64,000 nt of DNA, from the NCBI GenBank assembly GCA_963974105.1, contig CAXBBG010000002.1, positions 62,001 to 126,000 of the forward strand, in the 5' to 3' direction. A model generated the notes under the pieces. That model saw only the letters and a list, made by a program, of their open reading frames with translations, was not told where the DNA came from and made no database searches. This document shows positions 42,785 through 50,782 of this stretch, one piece after another. Source of the DNA: UBA2136 sp963974105. GTDB lineage: Bacteria; Pseudomonadota; Alphaproteobacteria; UBA2136. The position numbers and the translations under genes were made by a program. Within the stretch, counting starts at the first letter, position 1. Every line of letters begins with the position of its first letter.

Positions 42785-44176
42785 CTACAAATATTTCCTC
42801 ACATCTTCTAAGTGTCCAGATATGGCGGCTGCTGCTGCCATGATAGGGCTCATTAAATGGGTGCGGCCACCACGACCTTGACGCCCCTCAAAATTGCGAT
42901 TTGAGGTGGAAGCACAGCGTTCACCATCTTCGAGTTTGTCAGCGTTCATGGCAAGGCACATAGAGCAACCCGGCTCGCGCCATTCACACCCAGCTTCCTT
43001 AAATATAGTGTCTAAACCTTCTTTTTCGGCTTGTTCTTTGACAAGACCTGACCCTGGAACAATAAGCGTGCGTACACCTGTCGCTACTTTGCGTCCTTTA
43101 AAAATGTGCGCGGCATCACGCAAGTCTTCAATACGTGAATTGGTGCAACTACCAATAAACACAACGTCGACTTTAAGGTCGGTTATTTTCATACCTGCTG
43201 ATTCTCCCATGTAAGAAATCATGGCTGAAATGCCGTCGTTTTTCGCCGTTGGTTCTGGTATGTTTCCTGTTATATTCGCTGCAGTTTCAGGCGAAGTCCC
43301 CCAAGTTACTTGTGGTTCTAACGTTGAAATATCTATCGTAACTTCTTTGTCAAAATGCGCATTTTTGTCACTTGGTAATGTTTTCCAATAACTTACAGCG
43401 TCTTCCCATAACTTGTCTTTGGGTGCAAAAGCACGCCCTTTTAAATATTCAAATGTTTTGTCATCTGGGGCAATGAGCCCAGCTCTTGCACCTGCTTCAA
43501 TGCTCATGTTGCACATGGTCATGCGACCTTCCATGCTAAGGTTAGCAACGGCTTCCCCTGTAAATTCCATAACATGTCCTGTGCCTCCAGCTGTGCCTAT
43601 TTTATGTATAAGGGCGAGTATCATATCCTTTGCGCCGACACCTTTGGGCAATGCGCCTTTAAAAATAACACGCATATTTTTTGATTTATTTTGCGCTAAA
43701 GTTTGAGTTGCTAAAACATGCTCAACTTCGCTGGTGCCAATGCCAAATGCCAGTGCGCCAAAGGCGCCGTGTGTTGACGTATGGCTGTCGCCACATACAA
43801 TGGTTGTCCCTGGTAATGTGAAGCCCTGTTCGGGGCCTACAACATGGACAATGCCTTGCCTTTTATCCATAAGTTTGAAATAAGTAATGTCATTTTCTTG
43901 GCAATTTTCTTCCAAAATTTGTACTTGTAACTTGGCGGTGGGTTCTGTAATACCAGATGCTTGATTAACGGTAGGCACATTGTGGTCGCACACGGCGAGC
44001 GTTTTGTTTTTTGCGTGTACTTTACGCCCGCTTGCTTTTAAGCCTTCAAACGCTTGAGGGCTGGTGACTTCATGCACGAGGTGACGGTCGATATAGATAA
44101 CGGTTTGGTTGTCGGCTCTTTGGGCTATAAGGTGATCCGCCCAAATTTTATCGTAAAGCGTTTGTGCTTGTGTCAT
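42785..44176 (-). CDS. leuC: 3-isopropylmalate dehydratase large subunit
   Basis: Aconitase-like catalytic subunit with a [4Fe-4S] cluster; cluster cysteines are in VFIGSCTNSRIEDL (about residue 346) and EPGCSMCLAMN (about 406-416). The VCGDSHTSTHGAFGALAFGIGTSEVEHVLATQ region (about 127-158, in part) is conserved. Length of 463 aa is usual. It heads the leuCDBA operon, with AAGGG 9 nt upstream. Only 76 bp separate it from oxyR on the same strand; I saw no leader peptide rich in Leu codons. Confidence 0.95.
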   Translation of the reverse strand: MTQAQTLYDKIWADHLIAQRADNQTVIYIDRHLVHEVTSPQAFEGLKASGRKVHAKNKTLAVCDHNVPTVNQASGITEPTAKLQVQILEENCQENDITYFKLMDKRQGIVHVVGPEQGFTLPGTTIVCGDSHTSTHGAFGALAFGIGTSEVEHVLATQTLAQNKSKNMRVIFKGALPKGVGAKDMILALIHKIGTAGGTGHVMEFTGEAVANLSMEGRMTMCNMSIEAGARAGLIAPDDKTFEYLKGRAFAPKDKLWEDAVSYWKTLPSDKNAHFDKEVTIDISTLEPQVTWGTSPETAANITGNIPEPTAKNDGISAMISYMGESAGMKITDLKVDVVFIGSCTNSRIEDLRDAAHIFKGRKVATGVRTLIVPGSGLVKEQAEKEGLDTIFKEAGCEWREPGCSMCLAMNADKLEDGERCASTSNRNFEGRQGRGGRTHLMSPIMAAAAAISGHLEDVRKYL

Positions 44177-44252
44177 ATTTTTTTTGCCCTTATTATTTGT
44201 AAGTTATTACTATTTAACTACAAATTTAAAACAAGTGCTAACAATATAGTTT

Positions 44253-45128
44253 TTATTTTACCAAATTCTTGATAATTTTTGCTATGCTTTCGATACACGC
44301 TTTACGTGGTGATGTTTTGCGGAAAAACAGACCTATCTTTCTAGATGGCGGGTTCTGACTGAACTTTATATAGCTCAAACCATCATTTTTTTGCATGGCA
44401 ATTTTTGGCATAAGTGTCATACCAATGTTGTTGGCAACCATCTGACGAAGTGTTTCAAGGCTTGTCGCTTGAAAGTCTTGTTGAACACACATGCCTGTTA
44501 AACTACAGACGTCTAAAGCTTGATTGCGTAAGCAGTGCCCGTCTTTTAAAAGGAGTAAACAGTCGCCCTTTAAGTCGTTTAAGGACAGGCTTTTCTTATT
44601 TGCATAAGAGTGATTACTTGCTGTGGCTAAATAAAATTCATCTGAAAAAAGTTCGATACACTCTAAGTTTTCATTTTGAACTGGTAGAGCTAAAAAGGCT
44701 GCATCAATGTCGCCATTTGTAAGTTGTTCTATCAAAATATCAGTTTTCTCTTCGATTAAAAACAGCCTGAGGTCTTTATGAAGTTTTGAAATGTGAGGTA
44801 TTATTTTTGGTAGATAGTAAGGCGCTAATGTTGGGAATGCACCTAATTTTAAAGGACCTGCAAAAGGGTCTTGGTAGGTAAGAGCAACTTCTTTTATTTC
44901 TTTTGATGTTTGTAGGATAGACTTTGCTCGTACTAATATTTCTTTACCTACAGGTGTTATCATCACGCTTTTATTTGTGCGTTCGAAAAGTTCAACGCCA
45001 AGTTCTTCTTCTAATTTTTTAAGCTGCATGCTTAAAGCTGGCTGGCTAACAAAGCTTGCTTTTGCGGCTTTACCAAAGTGGTTATGTTCGGCAACTGAAA
45101 TAAAGTATTGAAGGTCTCTTAGGTTCAT
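44253..45128 (-). CDS. oxyR: LysR-family peroxide sensor OxyR
   Basis: Redox-sensing activator of peroxide defence. The N-terminal winged HTH (MNLRDLQYFISVAEHNHFG... residues 1-60) and effector domain are typical. The two sensing cysteines are at positions 199 and 208 (DGHCLRNQALDVCSL), the same spacing and even numbering as in E. coli OxyR, so a disulfide switch is very likely. It is divergent from the ahpC operon, with a LysR-type inverted repeat between them. Confidence 0.93.
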   Translation of the reverse strand: MNLRDLQYFISVAEHNHFGKAAKASFVSQPALSMQLKKLEEELGVELFERTNKSVMITPVGKEILVRAKSILQTSKEIKEVALTYQDPFAGPLKLGAFPTLAPYYLPKIIPHISKLHKDLRLFLIEEKTDILIEQLTNGDIDAAFLALPVQNENLECIELFSDEFYLATASNHSYANKKSLSLNDLKGDCLLLLKDGHCLRNQALDVCSLTGMCVQQDFQATSLETLRQMVANNIGMTLMPKIAMQKNDGLSYIKFSQNPPSRKIGLFFRKTSPRKACIESIAKIIKNLVK

Positions 45129-45152
45129 GTCTTTTTCCTATGTTTCTTTGGC

Positions 45153-45167
45153 ATAAGAATATCTTAT
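45153..45167. promoter_or_regulatory. Likely OxyR operator (T-N11-A inverted repeat)
   Basis: ATAAGA-ATA-TCTTAT (45153-45167), a dyad with the T-N11-A core of LysR sites, 25 bp upstream of oxyR and 82 bp before the ahpC-operon ORF. It could serve both OxyR autoregulation and ahpC activation. AT-rich flanks probably hold the -10 elements. Confidence 0.6.
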
Positions 45168-45248
45168 CATTATTATAATATCAATATATTTTACATATAA
45201 AGACGAGGTGCACATAATTAGACAAGAAAATTAGATGGGGAAAGAATC

Positions 45249-45413
45249 ATGCACGATAGAGATTCATATTTATGGAAATGCACACTAGACGCTATTGATA
45301 GCGGTATGAAGGCAGAGCATATTCAGGAATTTTGCCAGTGTTCAATGGGATTAACCCTCAACAATGTTCAGAAAAAAATTAAATTTAAAATGATAAAACA
45401 GGAGAAGAAGTAA
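45249..45413 (+). CDS. Small Cys-containing protein coupled to ahpC, 54 aa
   Basis: I do not recognise the family. ATG 45249 has GGGGA 8 nt upstream and the TAA stop shares its last A with the ahpC ATG (TAATG), so translation is coupled. The peptide is soluble with cysteines at 11, 29 and 31 (HIQEFCQCSMG) and a Lys-rich end (KKIKFKMIKQEKK). The AGGAG of its final codons serves as the ahpC ribosome site. Its place under OxyR control suggests a thiol-redox role, or it may mainly act as a coupling peptide. Confidence 0.6.
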   Translation: MHDRDSYLWKCTLDAIDSGMKAEHIQEFCQCSMGLTLNNVQKKIKFKMIKQEKK

Positions 45414-45979
45414 TGTTAGGTGTAGGCTCAAAATTCCCAGCATATAAAGTAAAAGCAACGTCGGCTGCTAAATTGAAGGATATTAACATTGATAATGTTT
45501 TTATTGATGTGACAGACGAAACATACAAAGGTAAATGGCAGGTTGTCTTCTTTTATCCAAAAGATTTTACATTTGTTTGTCCAACAGAAATTGCTGCATT
45601 TGGTGACTTGATCGAAGAGTTTAGTGATCGTGATACACAAGTATTAGGCGGTAGTACAGACAGTGAATTTGTTCACTGGGCATGGCGTAAACATCAAGAG
45701 GAACTTACAGATTTACCGTTCCCACTGCTTGCCGATGTAAAGCGTGAGTTAACAACAGCTCTTGGTATTTTAGACCATGAAGAAGGTGTGGCACAACGCG
45801 CAACATATATTGTTGACCCTGACGGTATTATTCGTTTTGTCATGGTGAATGACTTAAACGTAGGACGTAACCCTAAAGAAGTTTTACGTGTGTTAGACGC
45901 CTTACAAACGGATGAACTTTGCCCTTGTAACTGGAGTAAAGGTGAAGAAACTATTGACGTTGCTAAGGCATCAAAATAG
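45413..45979 (+). CDS. ahpC: Alkyl hydroperoxide reductase AhpC (peroxiredoxin, AhpD-linked type)
   Basis: Reduces peroxides and peroxynitrite. Peroxidatic C56 (FTFVCPTE) and resolving C170/C172 (DELCPCNW) give a three-cysteine pattern as in mycobacterial AhpC, which is reduced by AhpD rather than AhpF; ahpD follows at once. The 188-aa length fits. The start overlaps the small upstream ORF. Confidence 0.96.
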   Translation: MLGVGSKFPAYKVKATSAAKLKDINIDNVFIDVTDETYKGKWQVVFFYPKDFTFVCPTEIAAFGDLIEEFSDRDTQVLGGSTDSEFVHWAWRKHQEELTDLPFPLLADVKRELTTALGILDHEEGVAQRATYIVDPDGIIRFVMVNDLNVGRNPKEVLRVLDALQTDELCPCNWSKGEETIDVAKASK

Positions 45980-46035
45980 ATAGAAAAAATAAACTGTGGG
46001 CGGGATTTTCTCGCTCACATTTAAGGAGGAAATAA

Positions 46036-46563
46036 ATGTCGATTCAAGAAATACGCTCAGAACTTGGCGAGTTTGCTAAAGATATTAAACTTAACCTTGG
46101 TAGCGTTTTAACCGAAGAGGGTTCAGAAGGTTTATCTGAAAGTCAGATTTACGGTATTGCTCTTTCATGTGCTTATGCAACTAAAAATGAAAAGCTTATT
46201 AAAGCCATGCAAGAAGATGCTTATGATGTGTTAAGTGAAGCTGAGGTAAATGCAGCGCAAGGTGCTGCAACTATTATGGCGATGAACAATATTTACTACC
46301 GTTTTATACACCTTGTACATGACAAAGATTATGGAAAAATGCCGCCAAATTTACGCATGAATATTATTGGCAAGCATGGCATCAATAAAATTGATTTCGA
46401 ACTTTACTCCATGGCTGTTTCAGCTATTAATGGCTGCGGTATGTGCATGGATTCGCATGCGGATGCGATTGTTAGAGCTGGTGGGACAAAAGTGGCTGTT
46501 CAGTCGTCCATACGCATTGCAGCTGTTGTTAATGCCACCGCGCAAGCTTTGACCATTGTGTAA
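46036..46563 (+). CDS. ahpD: Alkyl hydroperoxide reductase AhpD
   Basis: CxxC carboxymuconolactone-decarboxylase-fold disulfide reductase that recycles AhpC. The active site CGMCMDSH (C134, C137, H141) with E122 matches the mycobacterial proton-relay set. 175 aa. AAGGAGG precedes its ATG by 6 nt. It is the last gene of the ORF-ahpC-ahpD operon. Confidence 0.95.
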   Translation: MSIQEIRSELGEFAKDIKLNLGSVLTEEGSEGLSESQIYGIALSCAYATKNEKLIKAMQEDAYDVLSEAEVNAAQGAATIMAMNNIYYRFIHLVHDKDYGKMPPNLRMNIIGKHGINKIDFELYSMAVSAINGCGMCMDSHADAIVRAGGTKVAVQSSIRIAAVVNATAQALTIV

Positions 46564-46579
46564 ATATAAGAAACTTATA

Positions 46580-46608
46580 AAAAACTGTCTTTAGAGGCAG
46601 TTTTTTTT
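46580..46608 (+). terminator. Terminator after ahpD
   Basis: AAAACTGTCT, TTAG loop, AGGCAGTTTT (one G-U), T-run. Confidence 0.88.
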
Positions 46609-46724
46609 GCATTAAAATATTAAATTTATAAATAATAAGCACTGTTTATAAAAAATGTTGGACTATAAACAGAATTCCACCTATTTTGTAACTAAATTTA
46701 GTTAAATATAAGGAATTTAAGAAC

Positions 46725-47066
46725 ATGAGCGAACTGCCAAAATGCGTTGAATGTAATTCGGAATATACCTATGAAATGAACGATATGTTCGCTTGCCCTG
46801 AATGCGGTCATGAGTGGTCTAAATCTTCTATGGAAGCGGTAGTAGAAGAAGGTAAAATTTATAAAGATGCGAACGGTCAAATTTTAGTGGATGGTGACAC
46901 AGTTACTGTAATTAAAGACCTTAAAATAAAAGGTTCATCTTCTGTGGTTAAAGTTGGTACGAAGGTTAAAATTTTACGTTTGGTAGACGGTGATCATGAT
47001 ATTGACTGTAAAATTCCTGGCATTGGTGCCATGCAGCTTAAGACAGAATTTGTTAAAAAAGTATAA
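46725..47066 (+). CDS. PhnA/YjdM family zinc-ribbon protein
   Basis: Small protein of 113 aa with an N-terminal zinc ribbon (CVECNSEYTYEMNDMFACPECGHEW; Cys at about 8, 11, 25, 28) and the PhnA C-terminal domain (DANGQILVDGDTVTVIKDLKIKGSSSVVKVGTKVK, in part). The name PhnA comes from an old link to phosphonates; the real role of YjdM is unknown. It is monocistronic. Confidence 0.9.
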   Translation: MSELPKCVECNSEYTYEMNDMFACPECGHEWSKSSMEAVVEEGKIYKDANGQILVDGDTVTVIKDLKIKGSSSVVKVGTKVKILRLVDGDHDIDCKIPGIGAMQLKTEFVKKV

Positions 47067-47096
47067 CTATTGGTTATGCGTTGCTGTTTAAACTAT

Positions 47097-47125
47097 AAAA
47101 AAAAGCCCCTAAAAAGGGGCTTTTT
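47097..47125. terminator. Bidirectional terminator between the phnA-like gene and the oligopeptidase
   Basis: AAAAAGCCCC (47100-47109), TAAAAA loop, GGGGCTTTTT (47116-47125), serving both convergent genes. Confidence 0.92.
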
Positions 47126-47142
47126 CGATATGGTTATGTTGC

Positions 47143-49167
47143 TTAATGCGTAAGTTCACTTAAAAAGTAGCTATAAACAAGGGCTGTTTCTTCAGCGCAT
47201 TGCTGAATATCAGTACCACCTGTATGCCCACCTTCTACCGTTTCATTATATAAAACATTGTGTCCTTGAGCGTTCATTAAAGCCACCATTTTACGTGCAT
47301 GGCATGGGTGTGTGCGGTTATCGGCTTGTGAGGCAGAAAAATAAATACGTGGGTACTTAACATCTGCTTTCACATTGTGATAAGGCGAGTAGCTTCGTAA
47401 ATAAGCTTCCATTTCTGGGCTATCACTCGGTCTACCATATTCGCCAACCCATGACTCACCAGCACCAATGTGCTCTAAGCGAATCATATCCAGCAAGGGC
47501 ACGCTACAAAAAACAGCGCCAAACAAGTCGGGGCGTCTTGTTACACATGCACCTACAAGCAAGCCACCATTGCTACCACCTTTAATGCCTAAACATTTTG
47601 AAGAGGTAACTTTTTCAGCTATCAGTTTTTCAGCAATTGCTTCAAAGTCCTCGTAACATTTATGACGGTTTTGCTTTAAAGCGCTGGCATGCCACGCTGG
47701 GCCATATTCAGCACCGCCGCGAATGTTTGTAAGAACATAAACACCACCACGTTCTAGCCATAACTTACCAATGATATTTGAAAAGTTAGGGGTCATGTTT
47801 ATATTAAAGCCACCATAACCATACATAATGGTTGGGTTGTTGCCGTCTAACACTAAGCCTTTTTTGTGCATAATGAAGTAGGGTACTTGCGTACCATCTT
47901 TACTGGTTGCAAATTTCTGCGTGACCTGCATTTCATTATGGTTAAAAAGACTTTTTTGGCTTTTTATAGGGGATAAAGCTTTGCTTTTAAGGCAATAGGC
48001 ATATTCCGTATAAGGGGTTATGTTATCAGTATAGCTCACAATAATTTGCTTTGTGTCTTCGAGGTAGTTATCAAAATTTGCGCTACCTGTTTCGGGTAAC
48101 GGTACTTCATCAACAACTTCCCACGACCAAAAGCGTTTTTTTAGAATGAGCAATTGACTGCATACGTCTTTCATCTGATTCACAACAGCAGTGTTTTTAT
48201 CAATAACATTAAATGAATTAATAATAGCGCCACAGGTTGCTTGATAAATATTTTTTACCTGCAAATGCCCTTTTAGCAATTTTGTTAAATGAACAGAAAC
48301 AATATCTCCTGTGGAGTATGTTTCCTTACCCACAGTCCAATCTTCTTGCAAATGCAAATAGATAAACTTTTTGTCAACACTGCTAACGCTCAGGCTTAAC
48401 GGTAGGTTTAGCTTGGTTTTTGTGTTGTCTGCATGAAGGTAATACAGGTTTGATGTCCAAAAAGTTAAGGACTCATACACAAAGCAATGTTTAAAATCGT
48501 CATCTTTGCATATAAACGCCTGTACGCTTATGGAATTTTTGGCACACGAAAATATAATGGGTGTGTTGTTAAAAATTTCTCCGCGCTTTAAAAGGCGTAA
48601 GTTTTGTGCATAGGTTGAGTTTGTTACATCGCCATCACAAGTAGAAGCTACAAGTAAGGTATCATCGTCAACATAACTAAATCGTGTTTTACCACGTGCA
48701 ATGTCTAAACCGTCCTTTGTAAAACTTTTTGAAGCAATATCAAATTCACGTGCAACAATGTCGTCGCCACCATCGGGTGATAACATAATCATTAAACGTG
48801 TTTTGTCTGGGCTTAAAATAAAACCCTCATAGCTCCAGTTAACAGACTCAGATTTGGCAAGTTTATTTAAATCTAAAAGTTCTTCCCAATTGCTGGAATT
48901 TTTAAGGTATGACTCTTTGGGCATACGGCATAAAACCCCAAGGGGATGTTCTTTTGATGTAATAAGCTTGTAAGCGTTATCGTCTTTTTGGATATGGGCA
49001 AATTCAACTTTATCAGTGTTCCCGTGTATATCTAGGGCTTCATCCATTAAGTTTGAATAGTGTTTTGTTGAACTGAGGTGTGAAACGGCCTTAGCTGTTT
49101 GCTCCTGAGCCCAAGTGACAGATTCTTTAGAATCTATTTCTTCAAGGTATAAATATGGATCGTGCAT
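47143..49167 (-). CDS. Prolyl oligopeptidase family serine peptidase (S9A)
   Basis: Cytoplasmic enzyme that cleaves short peptides after proline; there is no signal peptide. It has an N-terminal beta-propeller (about 75-400) and an alpha/beta-hydrolase domain with GGSNGGLL (Ser about 530), ADNRTHPCHARK (Asp) and EGGHTGG (His about 645). The YGYGGFNINMTPNFS oxyanion segment is conserved. 674 aa is typical. It is monocistronic. Confidence 0.92.
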   Translation of the reverse strand: MHDPYLYLEEIDSKESVTWAQEQTAKAVSHLSSTKHYSNLMDEALDIHGNTDKVEFAHIQKDDNAYKLITSKEHPLGVLCRMPKESYLKNSSNWEELLDLNKLAKSESVNWSYEGFILSPDKTRLMIMLSPDGGDDIVAREFDIASKSFTKDGLDIARGKTRFSYVDDDTLLVASTCDGDVTNSTYAQNLRLLKRGEIFNNTPIIFSCAKNSISVQAFICKDDDFKHCFVYESLTFWTSNLYYLHADNTKTKLNLPLSLSVSSVDKKFIYLHLQEDWTVGKETYSTGDIVSVHLTKLLKGHLQVKNIYQATCGAIINSFNVIDKNTAVVNQMKDVCSQLLILKKRFWSWEVVDEVPLPETGSANFDNYLEDTKQIIVSYTDNITPYTEYAYCLKSKALSPIKSQKSLFNHNEMQVTQKFATSKDGTQVPYFIMHKKGLVLDGNNPTIMYGYGGFNINMTPNFSNIIGKLWLERGGVYVLTNIRGGAEYGPAWHASALKQNRHKCYEDFEAIAEKLIAEKVTSSKCLGIKGGSNGGLLVGACVTRRPDLFGAVFCSVPLLDMIRLEHIGAGESWVGEYGRPSDSPEMEAYLRSYSPYHNVKADVKYPRIYFSASQADNRTHPCHARKMVALMNAQGHNVLYNETVEGGHTGGTDIQQCAEETALVYSYFLSELTH

Positions 49168-49293
49168 AAAGCACCTCCGAAAGGGTAAAGGAAAAAGGGG
49201 GTTAGCCGTATACGGCTATAAAAAAGTATAGGTTATGGTATTTCTTGCTAATATATAGTTGTTTGAGGTTGAAAATTCAATGGGGAATAAGGG

Positions 49294-49324
49294 AAAAAAG
49301 CACCTCATATAGGGAGAGGTGCTT
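49294..49324 (-). terminator. Terminator of the efflux operon
   Basis: Minus strand: AAGCACCTC, 9-nt loop, GAGGTGCTT, TTTT. It lies 40 nt beyond the oprM-like stop, in the 196-bp gap to the oligopeptidase gene. Confidence 0.82.
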
Positions 49325-49363
49325 CTGAGTATATTTAAGGTGCTTTTTATTCGTAGAAAATTG

Positions 49364-50782
49364 TTAAGGTTTTTGAGTGTTTTTTACACCGCCACCTAGC
49401 GCTTTGTATAAATTAAATACGTTTGCCAGCTTTTGTTTTTTAAGTTGAATACTGCCTTGCTGAGCGGCAAAGAGCGTACGCTGTGCATCTAAAACGTTTA
49501 AAAAGTTATCAACGCCTTTTTTGTAGCGTGTAAATGATAAGTCATATGCTTTTTGAGATGCCTCGACCAATGCTTCTTGAGCCTGCAACTGAAGGCTTAA
49601 GGTTTCTCTTGCTGCAAGTTCATCGGCAACTTCTCTAAATGCAGTCTGTATTGATTTTTGATAGCTTATAACGGCTTTTTCTTTGCGTGTTTTGCTTACA
49701 GTTAAGTTAGAAAAGTTTGCACCACCGTTAAATATTGGTAATGAAACAGAAGGCATAAACTGCCAAGCACCTGCTGCATTGCCTGTAAACAATTCAGAGA
49801 AGTCTGAACTTGCAAACCCAAACATACCTGTAAGGGAAATACGTGGTAAAAAGTTTGCACGTGCAGCGCCAATATTTGCGTTGTACGATTTTAAAATATG
49901 TTCAGCTTGCATCACATCAGGCCTTGTTAAAATAGCTTCTGAAGGCGTTTCATTAAAAACGGTTTGCGTTATTAAAATGTCTTTAAGTGTGACAGCATCG
50001 TCAAGCGCATTGCCTAGGTTGATATCACCAACTAAAAGGGACAAGGCATTTTTATTTTGTTCTACTTCACGGGTATATATCGCTAAATTAACTTTGGCAG
50101 ATTCCAGCGCTTGTTTAACTTGAGCCACGTCGAGTTGTGAAGCAGCACCTTTTTCAGCACTTTGTTTAAGAAGGTTGTATGACTGTTCTTGTGCCAGTAA
50201 GGTTTCCTTTGTGAGGTCCAAAATATCTTTATTAGCAAGCCATGTAATGTAACTATTTGCAACTTGTGCAATCAGTGCAGTTTGAACAGCTTTTTGTGCT
50301 TCTACAGTAGAAAGCCAGCTTTCAAAGGCGGCGTTATTTAGGCTTTTTACACGTCCAAATAAGTCTAGTTCGTAGGCAGTTGTTGCTAAGTTTGCTTGAT
50401 AGCTACTACTGCTTACGCTATTACCTGTACCAGATGCCGCACTTGGTGTTTTTTGCCTTGAAGCACTGCCCATTGCGTTGACGGTTGGTAATAAGTTTGC
50501 CCGCTCGATACCATATTGCGCGCGCGCTTCTTGAATATTAAGAACGGCGATGCGTAAGTCATGGTTGTTTTCCAATGCCTGCTTTATAACTTCTTGAAGT
50601 TTTGGTGCTGTAAAAAGGTTTTCCCAATAAAGTTCAGAAGCTTTAACGCCAGCATCTTCACCTAGGTTTAATGCCCAAGCACTTGGAAGGTCACTTTGAG
50701 GTTGCACGTATCCAGGTGCGAGTGAACAGCCTGCTAAAATGGTACTGGCCATTAAAGGTATGATGAGTATAGATTTCTTCAT
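49364..50782 (-). CDS. RND efflux outer-membrane lipoprotein (OprM/NodT family)
   Basis: TolC-like trimeric channel for the AcrAB-type pump upstream. Signal peptide with lipobox LAGC (Cys about 19), two OEP repeats rich in coiled coils (LNIQEARAQYGIERANLLP, NIGAARANFLPRISLTGMFG, LDAQRTLFAAQ), 472 aa. Its ATG shares a base with the permease stop, so it is translationally coupled. Confidence 0.94.
   Translation of the reverse strand: MKKSILIIPLMASTILAGCSLAPGYVQPQSDLPSAWALNLGEDAGVKASELYWENLFTAPKLQEVIKQALENNHDLRIAVLNIQEARAQYGIERANLLPTVNAMGSASRQKTPSAASGTGNSVSSSSYQANLATTAYELDLFGRVKSLNNAAFESWLSTVEAQKAVQTALIAQVANSYITWLANKDILDLTKETLLAQEQSYNLLKQSAEKGAASQLDVAQVKQALESAKVNLAIYTREVEQNKNALSLLVGDINLGNALDDAVTLKDILITQTVFNETPSEAILTRPDVMQAEHILKSYNANIGAARANFLPRISLTGMFGFASSDFSELFTGNAAGAWQFMPSVSLPIFNGGANFSNLTVSKTRKEKAVISYQKSIQTAFREVADELAARETLSLQLQAQEALVEASQKAYDLSFTRYKKGVDNFLNVLDAQRTLFAAQQGSIQLKKQKLANVFNLYKALGGGVKNTQKP

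Noticed and set aside
44177..44252. Leucine-codon attenuator peptide before leuC
   Set aside because: The 76-bp gap has no short frame with clustered Leu codons and no terminator hairpin.
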